NCBI RefSeq assembly: GCF_014652415.1
Contig: NZ_BMYT01000004.1
Location: 150,127 to 214,126, forward strand
Length of the DNA stretch: 64,000 nt
From: Affinundibacterium macrobrachii
GTDB taxonomy: Bacteria > Pseudomonadota > Gammaproteobacteria > Burkholderiales > Burkholderiaceae_D
Direction of reading: 5' to 3'
Shown: positions 35,657 through 44,657 of the stretch, piece by piece
Numbering within the stretch: position 1 is the stretch's first letter
Layout: each line of letters begins with the position of its first letter
The notes under the pieces: generated by a model
What the model was told of the DNA's origin: nothing
The model's database searches: none
What the model saw: the letters and a program-made list of their open reading frames with translations, nothing else
Program-made: the position numbers and the translations under genes

Positions 35657-36217
35657 ATGTCTAAGAACTCGACGGTTGATGCAAATTATCGGTTTATCGC
35701 GGCCTATCAAGAAGTCAATGCACGGATATCTCAACGTCAACATGCCTTAGCATTGTATGTGACACTAGTCGTCAGTTTGTTGGCGGCTTTGGTTGCCTTG
35801 AAGTCGAATGAAAGTAAAGGCGAAGTGCCGGTGGAATGGCTGATGTTAGGCTTTCCAGTCGCGTCGCTAAGCTTAGCGTTTCTTAATTATAAAGCGGAAC
35901 GCGCGATCACGAATTTACGTCGCTTTTTATCTGCGTTAGAACAATTGGGCGATGCGCATGAAACTTTGCCGAGTTATAACACGCATCAAAAATGGGCAAG
36001 TGGCGCAAACAAAGCGCGACGCTTTCATGATTATGCCTCTGCTGTGCTGGTTGCTGGTGGCAACTTAATCGGGCTTGGCGCGGTCATGCGTATTTATCCT
36101 TCGCGTATTGGTGATACCTCAATCGCATTTTGGGTATCGGTTTTCATTACGGTGATTTCAGTATTGACGATTCTATTGAGCCCACAATGGAGCTTTAAAC
36201 CCGAGGAAACGGCATAA
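35657..36217 (+). CDS. Four-helix membrane protein of unknown function
   Basis: The 186-residue product has a polar N-terminal helix (YRFIAAYQEVNARISQRQ), two hydrophobic helices (about 27-48 and 60-76), a charged cytoplasmic segment with a possible coiled coil (about 80-125) and two more helices (about 127-147 and 155-176). The layout of an amphipathic helix followed by a helix pair loosely recalls SLATT-type membrane proteins, but no nucleotide-sensing or toxin partner is adjacent, so this is only a resemblance. An AGGAAG ribosome-binding site precedes the ATG. Confidence 0.8.
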   Translation: MSKNSTVDANYRFIAAYQEVNARISQRQHALALYVTLVVSLLAALVALKSNESKGEVPVEWLMLGFPVASLSLAFLNYKAERAITNLRRFLSALEQLGDAHETLPSYNTHQKWASGANKARRFHDYASAVLVAGGNLIGLGAVMRIYPSRIGDTSIAFWVSVFITVISVLTILLSPQWSFKPEETA

Positions 36218-36350
36218 AACCGATTGTTGTTATAGAAGGCGACAATTTTTGCGTTTGGGTTGATCATGACGATAATAATACCAATGAAATCTCGACAAAA
36301 ACGCCAATAACAGCCTTGTTCCCTTAGCGATGTTGTGAAAGGTGATACCG

Positions 36351-36764
36351 ATGCAAAACGAGCAAGTATTAAACACTACTTCGACAGATCAAGCACGATT
36401 CTTAGTCGAACAATTTTGGCAGCTGATGGCCAGCAATGATTTCTATTCTGTGAGTGCTGTGTTAAGTGAAGATTTTGTATTGGAGTGGCCACAATCTGGC
36501 GAGCGTATTCGTGGCGCAGAGAATTTCGCAAAAATGAACGCTGAATATCCCGCGCATGGACCATGGATTTTTACGGTGCATCAAATTGTGGCTGAACATG
36601 AGAAGCTTGTTAGTGATGTGTCGATAACGGATGGTGTGCAGCGGGCGCGGGCACTTAGCTTTTTCACTGTTGCGAACGGTAAAATTCAAAAAATTGTTGA
36701 GTTTTGGCCCGATCCATTTGTCGCGCCAGAGAATCGTCGGCATCTTGTTGAGATCATGGCCTAA
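36351..36764 (+). CDS. NTF2-like / SnoaL-type protein
   Basis: This is a small soluble alpha+beta protein (137 aa) with the SnoaL-like pattern: an N-terminal helix FLVEQFWQLMASNDFYSVSA, VLSEDFVLEWPQSGERIRG, and the final strand GKIQKIVEFWPDPF. Such domains act as isomerases, small hydrolases or ligand-binding proteins, and the activity cannot be told from the sequence. The ATG at 36351 is preceded by AAAGG; a GTG nine bases upstream is also open. Confidence 0.82.
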   Translation: MQNEQVLNTTSTDQARFLVEQFWQLMASNDFYSVSAVLSEDFVLEWPQSGERIRGAENFAKMNAEYPAHGPWIFTVHQIVAEHEKLVSDVSITDGVQRARALSFFTVANGKIQKIVEFWPDPFVAPENRRHLVEIMA

Positions 36765-36795
36765 AGAGCAGCGATGTCACACGCAAATAGCGCCT

Positions 36796-37701
36796 TCATT
36801 TTTTGCGTAAAGCATCGATAAGCTTTTGACCAAATACATTAAATAATAGACCTGCCATTACAATCATCGCTCCAATCATTTGTGTTTGATTGAGTGATTC
36901 GTCCAGAATAAGCCATGCAGATGTAAGCCCAACGACAGGCACCAATAGACTCAATGGTGCCACTACGTGCGTAGGCAACGCGGCTAATAATTTGCCCCAC
37001 AAAGTATAGCCAATCAAGCTAGCTGCGCCAGACAAATACAAGATTGCTAGTACGGCAGTCAAGCTAATGTGCGTCAGACTATGCCAGACTACCGTAACGC
37101 CATCCATCAAACACGATAGCAATAGGAAGGGAATGATAGGTAGTAAGGCGCTCCATGCAACCAAGCTGAGCATATTGACTGCGCCCATTTTTTTGCTCAC
37201 GATGTTGCCGCACGCCCAAGAAAGTGCTGCACATAATGTCAATCCAAAGCCCGCCACACTCACTTGTGTAGCGCTGTTTGTGATGCTAGCGCTACCAAGT
37301 AAGAGTAATCCAAGACTCGCAATGAAGATGCCGATAACATTGCTCGGTTTTAAGCGATCACCGAAAATTAAAGCCGCTAAACCAACAGTGAAAAACGCTT
37401 GCGCTTGTAATACTAATGAGGCCAAGCCAGCCGGCATGCCGACCGCAATCGCAGAAAATAAAAACGCAAATTGGGCAAAACTAATTGTTGTCGCATAAAT
37501 GACTAGCCATTTCAGTTCCACCTTGGGTTTGGCTAAAAAGAAAATGGCGGGGAAGGCGACGAAGGTAAAGCGTAATGCCGCTAACAATAATGGAGGTATC
37601 CCTTTCAAACCAATTTTAATCACGACAAAATTCATGCCCCATAAAACAATCACGATGAAAGGGGTGATTAAATGGATAGGTTTGAGATGGGTATGTGTCA
37701 T
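36796..37701 (-). CDS. eamA: Amino-acid metabolite exporter of the EamA/DMT family
   Basis: This is a ten-helix inner-membrane transporter (301 aa) made of two EamA repeats. It follows E. coli EamA closely over its length: LWGMNFVVIKIGLKGIPPLL, RFTFVAFPAIFFLAKPKV, ISFAQFAFLFSAIAVGMPAG and ASLVLQAQAFFTVGLAAL. EamA exports O-acetylserine and cysteine pathway metabolites. It converges with the NTF2-like gene, and no regulator is adjacent. Confidence 0.92.
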   Translation of the reverse strand: MTHTHLKPIHLITPFIVIVLWGMNFVVIKIGLKGIPPLLLAALRFTFVAFPAIFFLAKPKVELKWLVIYATTISFAQFAFLFSAIAVGMPAGLASLVLQAQAFFTVGLAALIFGDRLKPSNVIGIFIASLGLLLLGSASITNSATQVSVAGFGLTLCAALSWACGNIVSKKMGAVNMLSLVAWSALLPIIPFLLLSCLMDGVTVVWHSLTHISLTAVLAILYLSGAASLIGYTLWGKLLAALPTHVVAPLSLLVPVVGLTSAWLILDESLNQTQMIGAMIVMAGLLFNVFGQKLIDALRKK

Positions 37702-37740
37702 CTGGATGTTCTATTCTGTAGTAGGCAATTTGTAGTGGGT

Positions 37741-38940
37741 TTATTTGCGGTAGGCTTTTCTGGAGCCATCTTCGAACACTTCGTCATCACTACGCAAAGC
37801 GCCTTGTTCATTCCACGATTTTTGTCGATAAATCTTGCCAGCAGCATCGTAATGATATTCATGGGCGAGATTGCCGTTTTCAAAAAAATGTTGATGTATG
37901 CCGATGGCACGGCGACGGTAAGTCGATTCAAGCACATAGCTAGCCGTTTCGATTAACTTACCTTTGTCAGAAAAACTCTTTGCCTCAAGAATCGGATACT
38001 TTTCTTCGTATCGGTATCGGTCTTGTACGCTAGTTTGACCATTCAGATAAAACTTTGTTTCTTCCATCAAGACATTGCGTCGACGTCCATCTTGTTCAAG
38101 CATCGTGAATTTTTGTTCTTTAATGAGAGAACCATTTTCATGAAATTCTGTTTTGCGAATGAACGCGCGTGATTTTTCTGCTGTGTTGAAAACAACTTGG
38201 TAGCGCTTATTGCCGTTGTCGCCGTAGCTGGTCTCGGTCAGTTCATTATTTTTTAATTCGCTGGTGCTGCGCACTTTGCCGCTGTTGTAGTCAAATTGGG
38301 TAGATTCTTGTACGACCCCAGCTAGCAGGGTTTCGGTAGCGCGTTTTTGTCCGTTGTCGTTGAAGTAGGTGAGCTTAGATGGCTTTGCTTTAAATCCACA
38401 TAAGTTGGCATCATCGACATGTGGCGCCAAAATCGGTTTATTTGCACAGCGCAAACTATTAAGGCTGCCGTCTGCATTCCAACGTATGCTGGCAGATTCG
38501 GCTTCATTATTACCGATCATTTCTAACTTTTTGAGCTTTCCTTCCGTTGTCCATTCTCTTTGCAAGCCTTTGCGCTTGCCATGATCTTCGGTTTCTTCTT
38601 TGATCAACTTGCCATTGCTGGCGTATTCACGTCGCAGGCCGTGTCGCTGTCCATTCTCTTCATCATGAAACTCTAAAACTAAAACACCATCGCGGTACTG
38701 ACGCGATAAACCATAGATTTTTCCCGCCTTAATTTCTCGTTCTCGACTTAGTTTTCCTGTTTCTCGGTCTTTGCACTGGATGATTCCAGTTTTGCCTGCG
38801 GTGGTCGCACCGTTATACATGCTGACAGATTCACCGTTCAAAGTGCAATCTTCAACAGCGAAACTGACTGGGCTGAATAGCGATCCAAATGCTAGGCTGC
38901 AACTGAGCATGACTGCTTTCGGTGAAAATGCATGGTGCAT
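37741..38940 (-). CDS. Exported YwqK/MORN-type repeat protein
   Basis: The 399-residue product has a signal peptide ending near FAVEDC. It then carries repeated units of the type NGKLIKEETEDHGKRKGLQR and NGSLIKEQKF, where an aromatic residue, a Gly-Lys or Gly-Ser turn and charged strands recur (YwqK/MORN_2 repeats). The last units (FENGNLAHEYHYDAAGKIYR, WNEQGALRS) are the clearest. Cytoplasmic relatives are annotated as antitoxins, but this one is exported, and no toxin gene is next to it. Function unknown. Confidence 0.8.
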   Translation of the reverse strand: MHHAFSPKAVMLSCSLAFGSLFSPVSFAVEDCTLNGESVSMYNGATTAGKTGIIQCKDRETGKLSREREIKAGKIYGLSRQYRDGVLVLEFHDEENGQRHGLRREYASNGKLIKEETEDHGKRKGLQREWTTEGKLKKLEMIGNNEAESASIRWNADGSLNSLRCANKPILAPHVDDANLCGFKAKPSKLTYFNDNGQKRATETLLAGVVQESTQFDYNSGKVRSTSELKNNELTETSYGDNGNKRYQVVFNTAEKSRAFIRKTEFHENGSLIKEQKFTMLEQDGRRRNVLMEETKFYLNGQTSVQDRYRYEEKYPILEAKSFSDKGKLIETASYVLESTYRRRAIGIHQHFFENGNLAHEYHYDAAGKIYRQKSWNEQGALRSDDEVFEDGSRKAYRK

Positions 38941-39255
38941 AGTGTGATTCTCTTATTCATGGGGAAATGCAAATGATTATATGTCAGCTTGTTCAAGGCA
39001 TCGCGTTCAAATGCCGAGATCACAGAATTTCGTAGATGGCGCATCTTTGAACGTCCTCTGTTTAAAATTTTTTATCCGCCGATTTCACATATAAGAGTAT
39101 TTTGGACGCTACTTAACAAAGTTTGATCGACGAAATTGGTTGTTCTCAAATCGATTGTGAAATGCGTTTTATAATCAGATCAGATTGCTTGAGAATGAAC
39201 CATCTCGGCGAAAGACAAAATAGACACAGAATAGACAAAAATAGGTGAACTAATT
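38941..39255. other. Divergent intergenic region before tatD
   Basis: No gene is convincing here. A TATAAT at 39170-39175 could be a -10 box for tatD, but no -35 box lies at the normal distance. AGGTGA seven bases before the tatD ATG is its ribosome-binding site. Confidence 0.4.
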
Positions 39256-40074
39256 ATGTGGATAGACAGCCATTGCCATCTTGATGCGAGTGAGTTTTCT
39301 GGTAAATCATTAGCCTTAGCGGATGAGGCCGCGCGTATGGGCGTGTCTGCGATTGTTATACCGGCAGTGCATCGAAGCAATTTTTCGGTAGTTGCGGAAC
39401 TAGCGCGGCAAAGAGCCGATTGTTTTTTTGCCCTAGGTATACATCCTATGTATGTAGCGACTTCGCATGAAGATGATTTGCAATTTCTACGTGCTGAAAT
39501 TGCGCGCTTATTGAATGATCCTGACTTGGGGCAAGCATTAGTTGCAGTGGGAGAGATCGGCCTGGATTACTTCGTTCCGGCATTGTGTGAGTCACCATTA
39601 AAGGAAAAACAGGAATTCTTTTACAGCGAGCAATTGAAAATAGCGCGCGATTTTGATTTGCCTGCGTTGTTACATGTGCGAAAATCGCAAGATAAAATAT
39701 TAAAATATTTGCGACGCATTCCGGTGCGGGGTGGAATTGCGCATGCTTTTAATGGCAGCACACAACAGGCGCGACATTTTATCGATTTGGGATTTAAATT
39801 GGGGTTCGGTGGTGCAATGACTTTTACGCGCGCATTACAGATACGTCGTTTGGCTAGCGACTTACCGCTCAGTAGCATAGTGCTTGAGACTGATGCGCCG
39901 GACATCGCGCCACGCTGGTGTCATCCAGGGGTTAATACTCCGGGGGAGCTGGTACAAATCGGATATGAACTTGCTAGTTTGCGTGGTCTAGATCAGCTTG
40001 AGACTGCACGACAAACGACTGTGAATGTGCTTGCTGCCTTGCCGCGCATGCAGGCAGGTTTTGTGTTGAGATAA
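39256..40074 (+). CDS. TatD-family metal-dependent deoxyribonuclease
   Basis: This is a TIM-barrel nuclease of 272 aa. Metal ligands are visible: DSHCHLDA (H6 and H8), VGEIGLDY (glutamate), LLHVRKS (histidine), IAHAFNGS (histidine) and ETDAPDIAP (aspartate). TatD enzymes trim 3' ends of DNA or RNA and act in DNA repair. It is followed after five bases by comEC, which brings DNA into the cytoplasm. The pairing is suggestive but not proof of a shared role. Confidence 0.95.
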   Translation: MWIDSHCHLDASEFSGKSLALADEAARMGVSAIVIPAVHRSNFSVVAELARQRADCFFALGIHPMYVATSHEDDLQFLRAEIARLLNDPDLGQALVAVGEIGLDYFVPALCESPLKEKQEFFYSEQLKIARDFDLPALLHVRKSQDKILKYLRRIPVRGGIAHAFNGSTQQARHFIDLGFKLGFGGAMTFTRALQIRRLASDLPLSSIVLETDAPDIAPRWCHPGVNTPGELVQIGYELASLRGLDQLETARQTTVNVLAALPRMQAGFVLR

Positions 40075-40079
40075 TTCTA

Positions 40080-42644
40080 GTGCGTAGCGCGATTCTGAGT
40101 TTTGTCCTTGGTGTCGCGTTATTGCAGCAACAAGCTGCTGTATTCGATCTTCTTCCTTTAAGTCTGGCATTTGCGATTTTGTGTTTGTTGGCGCGGCAGC
40201 TAAGTCGTCGTCAAGTCGGACAGGGCTCTCGATTGATGGCAGTGACCGTCAGGCTAATAATTTGCTTCCTCGCATTCGGAATTGGATTTTGTTGGGCTAG
40301 CTTTTTTGCGCATTATCAATTACGTCAAGAATTACCCAAAGAGTGGGAAGGACGGGATTTGCTAGTGCAGGGCGTAATCGATCAATTGCCGGTAAAGACA
40401 GATAACGGTACGCGCTTTAATTTTTCCGTTGAGCGTTACATTCTTCCTAGCGATTTAGTACCCCAATCGAGTCGGATAAATAGACAGACTCAATTAAATT
40501 CGGCAACACAGCAACAGACACAATCAACACGACAAATCTCGACAGAGTCATTTCCTAAGCGGCTGGCGCTGGGATGGTTTGATGATGCGGATGGAGTGAT
40601 TGATACACCATCGCTACAACCAGGGCAGCGATGGCAATTGCTGGTTCGTTTGAAACGCCCTCATGGTAATGCTAACCCTTATGGCTTCGACTATGAGGCA
40701 TGGCTGTTTGAGCAGGGCTTGCGGGCGACCGGCAGTGTAAGACTGCGCTTAGGTTCCCACGCTGATCATAATGCACAAAACGGTAGACCGAATTTACTAT
40801 TAACTGATTTTGTTTGGAGCCTTTCCAATTTAATCGAACGAAGCCGATTTCACTTGCGTGAGCACATGCTGCGTGATCTCTCTGGCTCAGCTTACGCAGG
40901 CATATTAACTGCTTTAGTGATTGGTGATCAACGCGATATTTCTTCAGCAGATTGGGCAATGTTTAATCGCACTGGTGTCGGTCATTTGATGTCGATCTCA
41001 GGTTTGCACATTACAATGATTGCCGGTTTATTTGCTAGTTTGATGCACTTTTTGTGGCGGCATTCTTTCTTTACGCGGGCGCAATTGCCGCTGATAATTC
41101 CTGCTCCAAAAGTAGCCGTATTATCGGGTTTGATTGCTGCGATCATCTATGTCACTTTAGCTGGTTTTGGTGTTCCTGCGCAGCGCACTTTGTGGATGCT
41201 GGCAGTGCTAGCGATCGCGATATGGTGTGGTAGAGGTGCGAGTAGCACTCATGTATTAATTCTTGCCTTGGGGGTTGTTGTTGCACTTGATCCTTGGGCT
41301 GTATTGTGGCCGGGATTTTGGCTGTCGTTTGGTGCAGTTGGTGTTTTATTGTATTCGAGTGCGGGCAGAATTGAGGTGCGCGCAGCGGCGGCCGATAATC
41401 AGGGTTTTTTGCACCAATTTGGATTGCGCAAACTAATACCGCAGCTGCGCATTGCCGCACGTGCCCAATATGCGATTACCTTTGGCTTGGTGCCATTGAC
41501 TTTACTCTTGTTTTCACAAATCTCTGTCCTTAGTCCAATTGCTAATGCTATCGCCATTCCCTTGGTAAGCTTTGTTGTCACTCCGCTGGCATTATTAGGA
41601 AGTGTGTTGCCCGCACCTTTATCGGCTTGGTGCTTATTCGTTGCGCATGAATGTGTCGCGCTTTTGGTGCAGTTTCTCGAATTATTAAGCGCTACTAGCA
41701 TAGCGGTTTGGCATGCCCCAAAACCAAGTTGGTGGATGTTTGCTGCGGCTAGTTTAGGCTTATTGTATTTGCTTGCCCCGCGCGGTATTCCTATGCGTTG
41801 CTTGGGCGCGATGTGTTGTCTGCCTTTATTATTGCAACCTGTACAGGGTCCTGCAAAAGATCATTGGCAGGTGACCGTGTTCGATGTCGGGCAGGGATCG
41901 GCAGTGTTGGTGGAAACTGCACGCCATCGTCTCCTTTACGATACCGGACCAGGAACTTCTGATGATAGCAATAGTGGCACACGCGTGTTGCTCCCTTATC
42001 TGCAAGCACGTGGTATTACACATCTTGATCAATTAATTTTGTCACACAGCGATAATGATCATTCTGGTGGTGCGATTAGCATTTTGAAGAATTTGCAGGT
42101 TGGTCAATTGCTTTCGTCTTTACCTGAGCAGCATCCGATTACGCAGCATGCGAAACAGTCATTGCGTTGTGTCGCAGGACAAAGCTGGGAATGGGATGGC
42201 ATTAGTTTTGAAATTTTGCATCCTGTGCCTGTGATTTATACCAGCGACAAATGGAAACCGAATGCGCTTAGTTGCACTTTAAAAATATCAAGTAAATCAA
42301 ATGCGATGCTATTGACGGGCGATATCGAGGCAGTTCAAGAGGATCAGTTAATTCATAGGATTCCTGAAAAGCTCGCCGCCGATGTGTTGTTAGTGCCACA
42401 TCATGGCAGTGGTACCTCGTCAAGTGCTGCCTTTCTTCGAGTGGTAAAGCCGAGTCTGGCTTTATTTCAGCTGGGTTATTTGAATCGCTACCATCATCCG
42501 AAAGATTCGGTATTGCAACGCTATCTTGATTTTGGAATAAAGCCTCTAAGGACGGACACAAGCGGTGCAATCACATTACAATTTGGCAGCGCCATACAAG
42601 TGAGTGAATACCGTAAAGACCATGCACGTTATTGGCATCAATAG
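40080..42644 (+). CDS. comEC: DNA internalization protein ComEC/Rec2
   Basis: ComEC forms the inner-membrane channel for single-stranded DNA during natural transformation. The 854 residues start at a GTG. An N-terminal membrane pair and an OB-like DUF4131 region come first, then the Competence domain (LTALVIGDQRDISSADWAMF, GVGHLMSISGLHITMIAG) with many helices. Last comes a metallo-beta-lactamase-like domain (VFDVGQGSAVLVET, LSHSDNDHSGG, LVPHHGSGTSSS). The length is normal for proteobacterial ComEC. The coding sequence is intact, so a competence route is plausible in this organism. Confidence 0.96.
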   Translation: MRSAILSFVLGVALLQQQAAVFDLLPLSLAFAILCLLARQLSRRQVGQGSRLMAVTVRLIICFLAFGIGFCWASFFAHYQLRQELPKEWEGRDLLVQGVIDQLPVKTDNGTRFNFSVERYILPSDLVPQSSRINRQTQLNSATQQQTQSTRQISTESFPKRLALGWFDDADGVIDTPSLQPGQRWQLLVRLKRPHGNANPYGFDYEAWLFEQGLRATGSVRLRLGSHADHNAQNGRPNLLLTDFVWSLSNLIERSRFHLREHMLRDLSGSAYAGILTALVIGDQRDISSADWAMFNRTGVGHLMSISGLHITMIAGLFASLMHFLWRHSFFTRAQLPLIIPAPKVAVLSGLIAAIIYVTLAGFGVPAQRTLWMLAVLAIAIWCGRGASSTHVLILALGVVVALDPWAVLWPGFWLSFGAVGVLLYSSAGRIEVRAAAADNQGFLHQFGLRKLIPQLRIAARAQYAITFGLVPLTLLLFSQISVLSPIANAIAIPLVSFVVTPLALLGSVLPAPLSAWCLFVAHECVALLVQFLELLSATSIAVWHAPKPSWWMFAAASLGLLYLLAPRGIPMRCLGAMCCLPLLLQPVQGPAKDHWQVTVFDVGQGSAVLVETARHRLLYDTGPGTSDDSNSGTRVLLPYLQARGITHLDQLILSHSDNDHSGGAISILKNLQVGQLLSSLPEQHPITQHAKQSLRCVAGQSWEWDGISFEILHPVPVIYTSDKWKPNALSCTLKISSKSNAMLLTGDIEAVQEDQLIHRIPEKLAADVLLVPHHGSGTSSSAAFLRVVKPSLALFQLGYLNRYHHPKDSVLQRYLDFGIKPLRTDTSGAITLQFGSAIQVSEYRKDHARYWHQ

Positions 42645-42721
42645 TATTTTAGTTTGCTGATTGCATGCGTCGTAGAACTCAACATCGTGGTAAAACAAAG
42701 AACAAATCACTTTTCAAACAA

Positions 42722-43519
42722 ATGTCTAAACCTATCGTTCATTTTTGTCACGGCAATAGCTTTCCAGCGGGAAGTTATCGTCAAATGTTTAATGAATTAT
42801 CTCCACATTACGATATTCAGTATTTAGACATGCATGGACATAATCCGGCTTATCCAGTTACCACCAATTGGCCGTTTTTGGTGCAAGAGTTGATCGATAC
42901 TTTAGAAGCACGTTACCAAGAGCCAGTGATTTTATTAGGACATTCTTTAGGTGGAATTTTATCTTTAATGGCCAGTAGTCAACGTCCTGATTTAGTGCGC
43001 TGTGTGGTAATGATTGACTCACCTGTGGTAACTGGTTGGCGTTCTATGTTCTTAAAGACTTTTCGTGTATTGGGTTTGCTAGAGAAATATTCCCCGGCTC
43101 AATTTGCTTTAAAACGACGCATGATATGGCGCGACAAGCAGGAAGCGTTTGAGCATTTCTCATCGAAGGAAAAGTTCGCTATCTGGCCGCCAGAAGTATT
43201 GCGCGATTATATTGACGCTGGAATGCAGGATCATCCCGAAGGCATTTGTCTCAAGTTTACCCGCGATATAGAAAGCCAGATCTATATGACCTTGCCAGGC
43301 AATCTCGGTGCTGTGGCCAAAAAATGTACACAATTGCCAATCGGCTTTGTTGGTGGTACGGAGTCGATAGAATGTCGGCAAGGTGGTTTATCAACCACGC
43401 GTCGCTTGTGTGGAGAGAACTTTGTGCAATTGCCAGCCGGGCATTTATTGCCGATGGAAATGCCAGAGAAAACCGCAGCGGCTTGTCATGCGATGATACA
43501 AAAATTGCTGAAGAATTAG
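42722..43519 (+). CDS. Alpha/beta hydrolase
   Basis: This is an alpha/beta-fold hydrolase of about 265 aa. HFCHGNSFPAGSYRQMF carries the oxyanion region, LLGHSLGGIL the nucleophile elbow serine, VMIDSPVV follows, and LPAGHLLPMEMP carries the catalytic histidine. The frame opens at ATG 42665 (284 aa), but the extra residues are highly basic, and MSKPIVHFCHGN resembles the usual start; neither has a clear ribosome-binding site. Relatives act on esters or lactones; the substrate is not predictable. Confidence 0.87.
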   Translation: MSKPIVHFCHGNSFPAGSYRQMFNELSPHYDIQYLDMHGHNPAYPVTTNWPFLVQELIDTLEARYQEPVILLGHSLGGILSLMASSQRPDLVRCVVMIDSPVVTGWRSMFLKTFRVLGLLEKYSPAQFALKRRMIWRDKQEAFEHFSSKEKFAIWPPEVLRDYIDAGMQDHPEGICLKFTRDIESQIYMTLPGNLGAVAKKCTQLPIGFVGGTESIECRQGGLSTTRRLCGENFVQLPAGHLLPMEMPEKTAAACHAMIQKLLKN

Positions 43520-43604
43520 TGTTGGTAAAATCCTCGCTACAAATGTTTCAATGCGGTATTGATCGCGTAAAATGGTATTCTCATCTCGCTACCATGAGTT
43601 CATT

Positions 43605-44636
43605 ATGCGTTCATCTTTTTCCTTATTTTCATTTCCGACTACTTCAAGTACAAAATTCAGTGCAGGACAAATTACGCGTTCTAGCGCGCTTTCATGTGCG
43701 CTGATTTCCTTGTTCATCAACGGTGAAGCGCTGGCGCAGGATAAATTGACCAAGGAACTAGGTGGTTCGTGGTTACCATCGACTTCTGAGTATCAACAAG
43801 TGCAGGCACAAGGTCGTTCTCAGTTTGTTGTAGACGTAGAAAACGATAGTTTGCTAATGAACAAAGATGATGGCTTCTATACCAGTGGAATACACTTAAT
43901 CCTAAACAAGACGCTGCGTATGCCAAGCCAATCAATTAGCTATGGTTGGCATTTTGGTCAAGATTTATACACTGCTTCTGATATTAAATTAAAGCCGGAG
44001 CAAATCAGCCCAGTTGATCATCCTTATGCGGGATGGATCTACATGGGTGTTTTTCGTGAACTACAAAACAGCGATGGAAGTGGCTTGCGTCTAGGTTTGG
44101 ATGTGGGTTGCCTTGGTCCCTGTGCTGGTGGTGAATGGACCCAAACCAATTTACATCAGGCTTTAAATCAACCACTGCCGCAAGCATGGCGTACCCAGTT
44201 GCGACAAGAATGGGGTATGGTTTTAAATGCGGAACTAGCACCGGCTCGATGGAGTTGGATGCCAGAGATGGACCTCGGTAGCCGATTCAAATTACGTGCT
44301 GGGAATATCTTTACCGATGCTAAGGCTGAGTTAGTCTGGCGTTACGGTCGTTTAAATGCGCGACGCGAAGATCAAGCTAGTTTTGTATTTGCACGTACCG
44401 AATTGCGAGCGAGTGCGTATAACGCAACTTTGCAAGGTGGGTATTTCAATCAACAAAGTTTGTCTATGCATCCACGACGCGTGATACCTGAACTGGAAAT
44501 TGGTTATCAATATCGAGGTGAAGTCTGGGGCTTTTATGCATCGGTGCTGCGTCGAGGTAGCGAGATCAAAGAGTTGTCGAATGCAAAAGCGGCACAGAAT
44601 TTTGCCAAACTTCAATTTGTCTATGCATTGAAGTAA
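43605..44636 (+). CDS. LpxR-family lipid A 3'-O-deacylase
   Basis: This is an outer-membrane beta-barrel of the LpxR/DUF2219 family, about 343 aa. The family motif FVVDVENDSLLMNKDDGFYT followed by SGIHL is present, as are WHFGQDLYT and DHPYAGWIYMGV. It ends FAKLQFVYALK, with alternating barrel strands before it. LpxR removes the 3'-acyloxyacyl chain of lipid A. A signal peptide ends at EALAQ. The ATG at 43605 gives a normal signal peptide; the frame is also open from 43572. The name lpxR is by family only. Confidence 0.88.
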   Translation: MRSSFSLFSFPTTSSTKFSAGQITRSSALSCALISLFINGEALAQDKLTKELGGSWLPSTSEYQQVQAQGRSQFVVDVENDSLLMNKDDGFYTSGIHLILNKTLRMPSQSISYGWHFGQDLYTASDIKLKPEQISPVDHPYAGWIYMGVFRELQNSDGSGLRLGLDVGCLGPCAGGEWTQTNLHQALNQPLPQAWRTQLRQEWGMVLNAELAPARWSWMPEMDLGSRFKLRAGNIFTDAKAELVWRYGRLNARREDQASFVFARTELRASAYNATLQGGYFNQQSLSMHPRRVIPELEIGYQYRGEVWGFYASVLRRGSEIKELSNAKAAQNFAKLQFVYALK

Positions 44637-44657
44637 AGTGTTTTGTTGCTTTCTTTG

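Noticed and set aside
35657..36217. Calling the four-helix membrane protein a defence effector
   Set aside because: The resemblance to SLATT proteins is only in layout, and no cyclic-nucleotide or sensor gene is adjacent. It is kept as unknown.
37672..37956. Plus-strand frame of 94 codons at the eamA/YwqK-type gap
   Set aside because: It overlaps the ends of two well-supported minus-strand genes and has no family features.
37741..38940. Calling the YwqK-type protein an antitoxin
   Set aside because: It is exported and has no toxin neighbour, so the common database label is not supported.
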